The notes beneath the pieces were generated by a model. That model saw nothing but the letters and a program-made list of their open reading frames with translations, did not search any database and was not told the origin of the DNA. Below, in pieces: positions 32,319 through 39,092 of a stretch of DNA of 39,092 nucleotides. The number at the start of each line of letters is the position of its first letter. The stretch's first letter is position 1. The translations under genes were made by a program, and so were the position numbers. Origin of the DNA: Muribaculaceae bacterium (GTDB lineage: Bacteria; Bacteroidota; Bacteroidia; Bacteroidales; Muribaculaceae); the NCBI GenBank assembly GCA_029068655.1, contig JAIECF010000064.1, positions 1-39,092 of the forward strand. The letters run 5' to 3'.

Positions 32319-34286
32319 TTAGCGAAGCCACGAGGAGGGATTCTGCTTCTCGCGTCCTTTCCACACCTCGAAATGTACCGATCCGTGGCGGGGATCGTCC
32401 GGATCGCTGCCTGCAGTCCCCAACGCATGCCCTCCACCGACCTGAGTGCCGACACTCACATTGGCCGAGGCGAGGTTTCCGTAGACCGTGTAATAATCTC
32501 CATGGTTGACGATCACAACAGTTCCATAGCCTGCTACCTTATACACTCCGGACACCTTACCTCCACATACAGACTTTACGGTGGCGCCGGTGGCAACTTC
32601 CGCATCTATGCCGGGATTGTCATACTCGATCTCGGGCATCTCGGGCATGGCGTGGCGTCCGAAAGGATTAGTGATGCGCCATCCGCCATCGACAGGACGC
32701 GGCAGGCTACCTCGAAGGCTTGCAAAATTTACATTTGACGGAGCGGAAACATCCGACACCGTTTTCTCCGCATTCTTCGGTGTGGTCACCGCGATAGGAT
32801 CAGCCTTCTTTGCGGCCTCTCTTACCTCTACAGAATTCTTCAGACGGCGGTCACCCTTCTTGCGGGCTGTCCTTTCGCTGTTCCTGAAGTTCTTCTTATC
32901 CTCTTCCTTGCGCAGCTTCTCCTCAGCCTTGGCCTTGGCTTCGGCAAACTTTTTGTCGGCTTTCTCTTTCTCCTCGGCGGCTTTCTTATATGCCTTCGCC
33001 TTCTCGGCTGCCTCTTTCTGAGCGGCTGCCTTTTCAGACGCAGACTTCTCGGCCAACGCCTTCTCAGCAGCTATCTTCTCGGCCAATGCTTTCTCGGCCG
33101 CTTTCTCCGCGGCCGCTTTTTCCGCAGCCGCTTTCTCGGCAAGCACCCTTTCTGCAGCGGCCTTCTCGGCGGCTGCTCTTTCCGCTTCCGCCTTTTCCTT
33201 CGCTATGCGCTCTGCCTCCGCTTTCGCCTGCCTCTCTGCCTCAGCCCGCTCGCGTGCCTTACGCTCCGCCTCCGCCTTGGCCTGTTCCTGGGCGATAAGG
33301 CTCGAGATGGTCTCCTTAAGTCGGTTGGCTTCCTTCTGTTTGGCTACCAAATGAGACTGAAGCGCATCGCCGTTCTGGCGGAGAGCGGCCACAAGCTGCT
33401 CCTGTCTGCGATGGTTCTCTTCAAGCCGATCCTGCGACCTGGTAAGCTCTTCAAGCGTTACTGTCTGTGCATCCTTAGCCTTGGCAAGCTTCTCGCGCTC
33501 CCGGGCGAGCTGTGCTATCTTTTTGTCGATATCAGCGCTCTTGCGTTCTTTCCAAGCTGAAAACTGACGCATGTAGCGTATGCGGCGCATCGCCTGATTG
33601 AAATTCTCGGAAGCAAAGATGAATGCGAGCGTAGACTGGCTTTTACCTGTAAGCCTCATCTTCTTCACTGCCTTGAGATATTCTTCTCGCATCAGCTTGA
33701 GTTCCGCCTCATTTTTCGTTATCCGGCTGCCGAGACCGGTGATCTCGTTGTCAAGACCGGCCACTTTCTTCCGCAACCCCTGTACCTGTGATCGTCCAGC
33801 GGCGATTTCTGACGAAAGTCTGTTTAGATCCGAAAGTCCGGTCTTTATCTCCTGTTCATTAAGACGCAGCTTCTCCTTGGTCTGCTGTATGTCTCGCTGG
33901 GCAGCCTCCTGCATACGCTTGGCTTCGTCAGACGATGTCGGTAAGGCCTGATTCTTTACATTAGATGATTTCTTCGGAGCCTGATTTCCTTTTTTCTGTG
34001 TCTGACCACCTTTCTTCGTAGCCTGGCTTCCTTTTTTCTGTGTCTGACCACCTTTCTTCGTAGCCTGGCTTCCCTTCTTTTGATTTCCTGAACTCTTAGG
34101 GCCCGACGATACATTTTTTTTCTGATTCGAAGTAGACGTTCCTTTCTTTTTCTTAGTAGTCGCATTCTTGGTCTGCGCTATCAGGACTCCGCCTCTATCA
34201 AAGGAAGGAATACCTGCGACAAACACTGCCACCATCAGGCATGGCAGCAAACGTCTTAAATTATTGCAAAAAAAGAAACTCTTCAT
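32319..34286 (-). CDS. EnvC-type murein hydrolase activator with degenerate LytM domain
   Basis: A 655-residue exported protein: signal peptide (about 1-38), Lys/Gln/Gly-rich low-complexity region (44-112) with two perfect 14-residue repeats, coiled coil (about 120-330), an Ala/Glu/Lys helix of about 130 residues (333-465), then a LytM/M23 domain (about 535-655). In active M23 enzymes zinc is held by HxGxD and by the second His of HxH. Here the first His is Asn557 (DNPGID, Asp561 kept) and HxH reads SVH638, so the zinc site is broken. That fits EnvC/NlpD-type activators, which switch on cell-wall amidases rather than cutting. It is the last gene of the TPR-DUF4292-EnvC set. Confidence 0.88.
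   Translation of the reverse strand: MKSFFFCNNLRRLLPCLMVAVFVAGIPSFDRGGVLIAQTKNATTKKKKGTSTSNQKKNVSSGPKSSGNQKKGSQATKKGGQTQKKGSQATKKGGQTQKKGNQAPKKSSNVKNQALPTSSDEAKRMQEAAQRDIQQTKEKLRLNEQEIKTGLSDLNRLSSEIAAGRSQVQGLRKKVAGLDNEITGLGSRITKNEAELKLMREEYLKAVKKMRLTGKSQSTLAFIFASENFNQAMRRIRYMRQFSAWKERKSADIDKKIAQLAREREKLAKAKDAQTVTLEELTRSQDRLEENHRRQEQLVAALRQNGDALQSHLVAKQKEANRLKETISSLIAQEQAKAEAERKARERAEAERQAKAEAERIAKEKAEAERAAAEKAAAERVLAEKAAAEKAAAEKAAEKALAEKIAAEKALAEKSASEKAAAQKEAAEKAKAYKKAAEEKEKADKKFAEAKAKAEEKLRKEEDKKNFRNSERTARKKGDRRLKNSVEVREAAKKADPIAVTTPKNAEKTVSDVSAPSNVNFASLRGSLPRPVDGGWRITNPFGRHAMPEMPEIEYDNPGIDAEVATGATVKSVCGGKVSGVYKVAGYGTVVIVNHGDYYTVYGNLASANVSVGTQVGGGHALGTAGSDPDDPRHGSVHFEVWKGREKQNPSSWLR
33988..34071 (-). 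repeat. 42-bp tandem repeat x2 within the EnvC-type gene
   Basis: Two identical 42-bp units (33988-34029 and 34030-34071) encode duplicated 14-residue Lys/Gly/Gln segments, with a decayed third copy beside them. The unit keeps the frame, so copy-number change would alter only linker length. Confidence 0.92.
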
Positions 34287-34327
34287 CGGCCGGAGTGTGA
34301 ATTATGAATTTTGCGTTAAGATTCGAC

Positions 34328-35206
34328 TTAAAACTTCATCAGCTGAGTGAAGTCTACCTTTCTGTATTTAGATCCTATAGCGGTAAACTCGAGCGGAGCA
34401 GCCTCGTAGTCTGGATATGACAGCTGTACCTCTCCCTTCATCTTTTTCTTGGGAAGAGAGATCTCAAGTCCCAGTGTCCAGCCTTTGTCGCCATAGACAT
34501 ATTTTGTCTCCACCATCACTTTCGCCTGCTGAAGCATCAACACAAACGAGCATAACTGCCAATAGGAAGAATCCATGACGAATCCGTATTCTGTGCCGGC
34601 TGTCTGCAGTGCTGCAGAAGGATATATCAGTACTTCCTCCGTAGGAAGGGCGATCCATTGTGAAAGAATCGCATTCTCAGAAGTAAGTCTGCCATGACCG
34701 GGAAACGCAACCTGCCCCAATAGAATATCCTGAAGATCGGTAAGATAGGCCTTCCGATCCACTTCCAGTCCTGCAAAAGGCTGCACATTGTAGCAACGCG
34801 TATGCTTATTGATCAAAGTGATGGAATCCTGATCCACCTCTACCCGGGCCACTTCACCCAGAAACGGTGCCCGCGCCGAGAGTATCACACTTTCTCCCCT
34901 CTTCATGTAGACCTTTACACTTACCGACATCGGGAGCCCATCGAACGACAGTTTTCCCTGCATCGACAGATCGGTCCAGTCAGAGTCATAGTTCGATATT
35001 ATTGTATCAGCGGCCACAGTTATCTCCTCCACAGTCATCAAACGTGACGCATCGGAAGGAAGCGCAGGCTCCTGCACATCATCCATGACTACAGGGGCAT
35101 CTCCCGGCTCGCAGACAGCTATTGAATCAGGAACGGACTGCCCGCAAACCTCTGCACTCTGCAGCATCGCGACAGCAATTATCACAATTATATATATAAT
35201 TCGCAT
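34328..35206 (-). CDS. DUF4292 family exported protein
   Basis: About 292 residues from the ATG at 35206; seven further codons are open to an ATG at 35227. A hydrophobic signal (MRIIYIIVIIAVAML) precedes a Pro/Asp/Val-rich linker and, from about 65, a LolA/LolB-like sheet pattern: LSMQGKLSFDGLPMSVSVKVYMKRGESVILSARAPFLG is read as successive strands, ending in YSYPDYEAAPLEF-like and YRKVDF strands. DUF4292 proteins are predicted lipid- or lipoprotein-handling folds. It has no clear lipobox. The gene sits between the TPR and EnvC-type genes, 41 bp from the latter. Confidence 0.8.
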   Translation of the reverse strand: MRIIYIIVIIAVAMLQSAEVCGQSVPDSIAVCEPGDAPVVMDDVQEPALPSDASRLMTVEEITVAADTIISNYDSDWTDLSMQGKLSFDGLPMSVSVKVYMKRGESVILSARAPFLGEVARVEVDQDSITLINKHTRCYNVQPFAGLEVDRKAYLTDLQDILLGQVAFPGHGRLTSENAILSQWIALPTEEVLIYPSAALQTAGTEYGFVMDSSYWQLCSFVLMLQQAKVMVETKYVYGDKGWTLGLEISLPKKKMKGEVQLSYPDYEAAPLEFTAIGSKYRKVDFTQLMKF

Positions 35207-35261
35207 ATGGTTATGTCTTTTTATCACGATTCATCAGCTTCTTTCGCGTGGCAGCATTATA

Positions 35262-37088
35262 TTATTTATTCTTTAATCTTTTTTCTTTAACCTTCTGCTC
35301 TATCTCCTTATTGTCTTTGTCGAGTTCGAGAGCCTTCTTCCAGCTCTCGAGCGCCTTATCCTTCTGGCCGCACATATACTGGATATCACCTAAGTGATCC
35401 CAGTATTCACCGGAGGATTCAGCATCGGGAGTGATGGTCTCCATAGCCTTTTCCTGCAGTTCAAGAGCCTCGGCAAACTGACCTTTAAGATACAGAATCC
35501 ATGCGAGGGTGTCAAGATATGTGGGATTGTCAGGCTGCTCGCCTACCGCTTTCCGGCTAAGCTCTTCAGCTTTATCGAGGTCTCCGCCTCCGATAGCAAG
35601 ATAGTAGGCATAGTTGTTGAGCGCTATCACGCTCTCCGGATTGAGAGCGAGCACCACATCGTATTCCTTAGCGCTCCGCTCCACGTCGCCGGTCTTAAAA
35701 CTTCCGTCACCTACCATCTGGAAGATGTCAGCCACTTTCATCAGAGACTCATACGAAAGCTTGGCTGCCTTCTGAAGCATCGTCTGAGCGTCGTCGGTCA
35801 GCAACGCTCCCGGGAGTTCCATATCAAGCAGCTTCTGATAGGCGCCCCTCGCCTTGTCATAGTCTTCGGAAAGCGAGGACGCTGTGGCATATACGAGCAG
35901 CAGTCCCCTCGGCGTCTCCTGAAGTTTCTCCATTCCTTTCTCGCATACCGCCATGGCATCGGCATATCTGTCGTCGGCGAAGTTGAAATGTGCAAGACGT
36001 GTCCAATAGTCGGGATTCTCCGGTTCGAGGTCGGTGGCATAAGCCATCAGCTCCCTTGCCCTCGCATAGTCGCCGATAGTGGCAGAATATTGTGCACCCA
36101 GGTCAAGAACCTTGGGTTCATGAGGATACTGATGAAGCAATCCGTCAAAGAGTCGTGCGCCACGTCGCAAGTCGGCAGTAGAATCTGAGATGATATTCTG
36201 CATATAGCGGGTCATCATGTCGAGTTTCTCATCAAGCATGATGTTCTCGCTGAGGATAGCTTCGCTGCTCTTGCGGTCGTAGGCGGCGGAGTCGCCCCGC
36301 TCAAGATAGAAATTGGCGAGTGTGAGTTTCACCCTTCCGTCGTCGGGATCAAGAGCCTCGGCCCTCTCGTAGCTCGCAAGCGCGGAGTCAGGCATCTCGA
36401 TGGCCTCCATGGCGTTGCCACGGATAAGAAGGTATTCTGTACTTAGAGGATTTTCCCTTACGAGCCTGTCGCTCTCGCTGATAAGTCGCGCGGTGTCACC
36501 CTTGAGATACATCAGGGAGAATTTACGCAGAGCTATGTCGGGATCGTTTCCCTCTATGCGCTCGTAGCGTTCAAGTGTAGATATCGCCTTGTCATAGTCT
36601 TGCTTCCCCGTATAATACTGGGCAAGCTGAATCAGGATAGCGGGTAGGCTCCCCGAGAGGGTATCACTTCTCTCGGCCACACGGATAGCCTCGTCAAGAT
36701 CGCCGGTGCGCGCCACAAGAAACGAGTAGTTCATCGCCTCTTCAGTCTCGCCCGGATACTTATCAACATAAGCTTTCATGAGAGATATGGAGCGCCCTAC
36801 CTCCTCAGGGGAACTTAGAGTGTCGTTGCGCAGTGTCATACGCATCAGAGCGTATGTATAGTTTGCCTCAGCATTGTCCGGATCTGTCAAGGCGGCCTTC
36901 TTCATGAGCTCATAGGCTTCCGCTGCCCTCCCCTCTGCAAGTGCAACGCTGCCCTCAATATAATAATAGCGTGCCTTGGCTTTGTCTGCTGAGGAGTTTT
37001 GCGTAGTCTTTCCAGCCATGACAACGAGTGTTCCGGCCAGCATGGTCATCGCCACTGCAAACGCTATCCTGCCATATCTTTTCTTCAT
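35262..37088 (-). CDS. TPR-repeat exported protein
   Basis: A 608-residue protein with an N-terminal hydrophobic segment (FAVAMTMLAGTLVVMAG; signal peptide or anchor) followed by tetratricopeptide units over nearly the whole length, for example YYYIEGSVALAEGRAAEAYELMKKA at the start and LGDIQYMCGQKDKALESWKKALELD at the end, where the repeats best match consensus. It should be a periplasmic or membrane-attached scaffold. It heads the three-gene set with the DUF4292 and EnvC-type genes, an arrangement I recall as conserved in Bacteroidales and pointing to envelope or division work. Minus-strand TAAATTTG at 37118-37125 is a likely -7 box. Confidence 0.88.
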   Translation of the reverse strand: MKKRYGRIAFAVAMTMLAGTLVVMAGKTTQNSSADKAKARYYYIEGSVALAEGRAAEAYELMKKAALTDPDNAEANYTYALMRMTLRNDTLSSPEEVGRSISLMKAYVDKYPGETEEAMNYSFLVARTGDLDEAIRVAERSDTLSGSLPAILIQLAQYYTGKQDYDKAISTLERYERIEGNDPDIALRKFSLMYLKGDTARLISESDRLVRENPLSTEYLLIRGNAMEAIEMPDSALASYERAEALDPDDGRVKLTLANFYLERGDSAAYDRKSSEAILSENIMLDEKLDMMTRYMQNIISDSTADLRRGARLFDGLLHQYPHEPKVLDLGAQYSATIGDYARARELMAYATDLEPENPDYWTRLAHFNFADDRYADAMAVCEKGMEKLQETPRGLLLVYATASSLSEDYDKARGAYQKLLDMELPGALLTDDAQTMLQKAAKLSYESLMKVADIFQMVGDGSFKTGDVERSAKEYDVVLALNPESVIALNNYAYYLAIGGGDLDKAEELSRKAVGEQPDNPTYLDTLAWILYLKGQFAEALELQEKAMETITPDAESSGEYWDHLGDIQYMCGQKDKALESWKKALELDKDNKEIEQKVKEKRLKNK

Positions 37089-37117
37089 AGTTCTTTCAAT
37101 TCTATAACTTCAACCTG

Positions 37118-37125
37118 CAAATTTA
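37118..37125 (-). promoter_or_regulatory. -7 box of the TPR-DUF4292-EnvC operon
   Basis: Minus-strand TAAATTTG, 30 nt upstream of the ATG. The -33 region is only partly matched. Confidence 0.5.
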
Positions 37126-37200
37126 CTATTTTTTTTTCAAACGCAGTCTGTAAATTGGCATTTTCGCTAAAATTAACAGTCAGGATCATAAAAAATTTCC

Positions 37201-37208
37201 TATCTTTG
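37201..37208 (+). promoter_or_regulatory. -7 box of the sigma/barrel fusion gene
   Basis: TATCTTTG fits TAnnTTTG. No clear TTTG sits at the -33 position, so a regulated or alternative promoter is possible. The leader would run about 60 nt and hold a short ORF. Confidence 0.5.
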
Positions 37209-37230
37209 CACATCAAAGTCATTTTTTTTC

Positions 37231-37278
37231 ATGCAGCGATGCAGTATTAAGACTCATATGGTATCTTATAAGATGTGA
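37231..37278 (+). CDS. 15-codon leader ORF overlapping the sigma/barrel start
   Basis: ATG at 37231 opens 15 codons (MQRCSIKTHMVSYKM) ending at TGA 37276-37278, which overlaps the GTG start (37275-37277) of the next gene as GTGA. This spacing is typical of translational coupling. It may be fortuitous; no codon statistics are possible at this length. Confidence 0.35.
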   Translation: MQRCSIKTHMVSYKM

Positions 37279-38945
37279 GACACCTTTACCTCGACATAGA
37301 CAACAAGACTCTCGTGGAGGAGTGCAGGAGCGGTGATAAAGATGCCATGAGCATTCTCTACACCCGCTACGCAACCCGTATGCTCCATGTCATCACCCGG
37401 TATGTCAACGACCGGGACAGCGCACACGATATACTTCACGACGGATTCATAGCCGCTTTCACCCGTATCGATTCACTCCGCGATCCGGAACATATCGAGT
37501 TCTGGCTCGCTACGATCATGAAGAATCTATCCCTGAAGTATCTGCAGGCCCAGACAGTGACATCAATTCTTGAGGAAATACCTGAAACAATTGACGAACC
37601 GGAGATAGATGACATCCTCGATTTCGCCACACTCGAATCACTCATCAAGCAGCTGCCGGAAGGATACCAGAAGGTGTTCCGTCTTGCTGTGCTTGAGGGA
37701 AAATCGCACAAGGAGATATCGGAAATCCTCGGTATCGCTCCTAATTCATCGTCCTCTCAGCTATTCCACGCCAAACTGCGTCTTCGCGAACTGATAAAAG
37801 ACTACCGGCTCCGAGCCGGGCTAATATCGCTTCTCCTCCTCATAGCCTGCTCCGGATTGCTATTTCTTTCCAGGAAAGCAGAAGATACGCATACCAGGGA
37901 TTTCCTATCGGCTGACGCAAGGCCTAAAAAACGGATTTCGAATCCTGAAAATGCCATAGAACCTACTACAGAAGAATTGCCGGAAGAGACTTGCGCGCCC
38001 ATAGTTGCCGTACATTCTAAAAATACCGGTAAGGGACTTCCATCAGCATCTGCCGATTCTACGCCAGAGAACGATGCTGAAGAGAATGAGGCCCCCCTAT
38101 CTGCTACTGCAGATGAAAGCCAATCTCAGATTGAATCCAATTCCGTAGAAAATTCCGTAGAAGAGTCCCCATCATCCGGTAAACCTGAAAGACTGCCTGC
38201 AGAGCCTCTTGATGAAGACTATAGGAATGACTACGACAGATTGTTTGCAGATATACCGAGCAAGCCATCATCTTCAAAGGGATGGTCGGCCGAAATTTCA
38301 TTCGATCCCGGAATAATCAGTTTCAATGGAGTGGCTGACGTTGCCAACACGGCTAATCCTCCGGCAAATGACCCGTCGCACGGGCCTGACGACGATAAAG
38401 ACCCGGATCAGACCAGAATGTCCCATATTCCTGAAGATGTGGAAAGTTCCCTCGGCTCAGCCCCACGGCGACATTATCTGCCAATCTCATTCGCTCTCAC
38501 TGCCGAGAAGCATCTTTCCTCTTGGCTCGGTCTGGAGTCAGGAATAGGATATTCATATCTCCATACCGATTTCGAACGCTATAAAGAGCCGTCAACATGC
38601 CATTGGCATTATCTCGAGATTCCCCTCAAAGTGAATCTTTATGTCTACACTTCCCCACGTATGAAAATTTACGGAAGTATGGGAGGAAGAATTGCCATTC
38701 CTATATATTCCTATGCGCAAATGAATCCAAACACCCACGTACGGAGCGGAACATTCAGTTCCAAGACGGTGTGGTCGGCAGGAGGAAGCATCGGCGCGGC
38801 TTTCCGCCTTTCAAAACGTGTCGACCTCTTTGTGGAGCCGTCGCTCCACTACCATTTCCCACAACAGTGCACAATACCCAATATCTGGACCGACGACGAG
38901 CCATGGAGCATATCGATTCCGATCGGTTTCCGCTTCAACTGGTAA
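37275..38945 (+). CDS. ECF sigma factor fused to TM helix, linker and outer-membrane beta-barrel
   Basis: One uninterrupted 556-residue frame. Residues 24-90 are sigma region 2 (LYTRYATRMLHVITRYV, DILHDGFIAAF, FWLATIMKNLSLKYL) and 119-172 region 4 with its helix-turn-helix (GKSHKEISEILGIAPNSSSS). Residues 183-198 are one membrane helix flanked by Arg (RLRAG before, SRK after), then about 135 residues rich in Ser, Glu, Pro and Asn with no fold. Residues about 337-556 show barrel strands (GWSAEISFDPG, GLESGIGYSYLH, MKIYGSMGGRIAI, VDLFVEPSLHYHF) and an aromatic end (GFRFNW) as recognised by BamA. Start is GTG 37275, since an in-frame stop lies at 37269. No ATG lies between residue 82 and residue 382, so separate translation of the second half is not obvious. 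Confidence 0.85.
   Translation: MRHLYLDIDNKTLVEECRSGDKDAMSILYTRYATRMLHVITRYVNDRDSAHDILHDGFIAAFTRIDSLRDPEHIEFWLATIMKNLSLKYLQAQTVTSILEEIPETIDEPEIDDILDFATLESLIKQLPEGYQKVFRLAVLEGKSHKEISEILGIAPNSSSSQLFHAKLRLRELIKDYRLRAGLISLLLLIACSGLLFLSRKAEDTHTRDFLSADARPKKRISNPENAIEPTTEELPEETCAPIVAVHSKNTGKGLPSASADSTPENDAEENEAPLSATADESQSQIESNSVENSVEESPSSGKPERLPAEPLDEDYRNDYDRLFADIPSKPSSSKGWSAEISFDPGIISFNGVADVANTANPPANDPSHGPDDDKDPDQTRMSHIPEDVESSLGSAPRRHYLPISFALTAEKHLSSWLGLESGIGYSYLHTDFERYKEPSTCHWHYLEIPLKVNLYVYTSPRMKIYGSMGGRIAIPIYSYAQMNPNTHVRSGTFSSKTVWSAGGSIGAAFRLSKRVDLFVEPSLHYHFPQQCTIPNIWTDDEPWSISIPIGFRFNW
37805..37819 (+). repeat. GC-rich inverted repeat at the sigma/TM junction
   Basis: CCGGCT and AGCCGG pair perfectly around CCG within codons 177-182, exactly between sigma region 4 and the membrane helix. 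Confidence 0.7.
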
Positions 38946-39039
38946 GTGGTAATGCATAATTCATAATTCATAATGCATAATTGTTTGCCGCAGAATTTCA
39001 GACAGAAACATTTTGATGATAATCTACTTTAATTTTAGC
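38943..39039 (+). repeat. Dispersed 97-bp element, copy B
   Basis: It starts at the stop codon of the sigma/barrel gene (TAAGTGG) and runs through heptamers into the same core as copy A at 27859-27956, with seven substitutions and one single-base gap. The remaining bases to 39092 hold an AT-rich stretch with no gene visible. Confidence 0.9.
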
Positions 39040-39092
39040 TAATTTTTTTTAATTCTTCATGCAGTATTCCAACTGAATTCTTATCTATATAG

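Noticed and set aside
37275-38945. Explaining the sigma/barrel fusion as two separate genes
   Set aside because: The frame is unbroken, no ATG lies between the sigma domain and the linker, and the membrane helix follows region 4 directly. A sequencing error cannot be excluded without reads, so this stays as a test rather than the reading.

Overview
The window reads as chromosomal core DNA of a Bacteroidales bacterium, probably a gut member of the Muribaculaceae/Bacteroidaceae type (family placement is inference). The support is: repeated promoters of the Bacteroidetes primary-sigma type (TTTG, about 20 bp, TAnnTTTG), almost no Shine-Dalgarno sequences, fucI/fucP of Bacteroides type, the gene order PorG-like barrel - uppS - bamA - two Skp/OmpH - murI, and the TPR - DUF4292 - EnvC trio. 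No insertion sequence, phage, CRISPR array or rRNA was seen.

Layout. 1-2.4 kb: the 3' end of an Ala/Lys-rich helical protein, a lipoprotein with a cysteine-less thioredoxin fold, and an eIF1/SUI1-like protein. 2.5-6 kb: a large AddA/RecB-type helicase-nuclease. 6-12.3 kb, minus strand: fucP and fucI, a BI-1 family membrane protein, argS and an HU protein. 12.5-15.4 kb, plus strand: two rhomboid proteases and a membrane-anchored endonuclease/exonuclease/phosphatase protein. 15.7-17.7 kb: an OmpA-family porin, tRNA-Leu(UAA) and an unknown small protein. 17.65-25.65 kb, minus strand: a tight envelope-biogenesis run (lipoprotein, PorG-like barrel, UppS, BamA, two Skp-like chaperones, MurI, small TPR protein). 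25.9-32.2 kb: ribD (unusually short), then the branched-chain amino-acid genes ilvD-ilvB-ilvN-ilvC. 32.3-37.1 kb, minus strand: TPR protein, DUF4292 lipoprotein-like protein and an EnvC-type amidase activator. 37.3-38.9 kb: one continuous reading frame joining a complete ECF sigma factor to a transmembrane helix, a long disordered linker and a C-terminal outer-membrane beta-barrel.

The most interesting object is that last gene. By its domain order it could run from cytoplasm to outer membrane as one chain, with the sigma factor itself tethered to the inner membrane. Bacteroides has separate sigma / dual-membrane-spanning anti-sigma pairs (the Dma family, from memory); here the sigma factor is fused and no anti-sigma segment is visible. 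It is preceded by a 15-codon leader ORF whose stop overlaps its GTG start.

Second, nearly every intergenic gap is filled by low-complexity sequence with an exact 7-bp period, differing in sequence from gap to gap, often in phase with the preceding stop codon and usually supplying stop codons in several frames. Two gaps 11 kb apart share a 97-98 bp element (8 differences) that includes such heptads plus a conserved non-heptad core.
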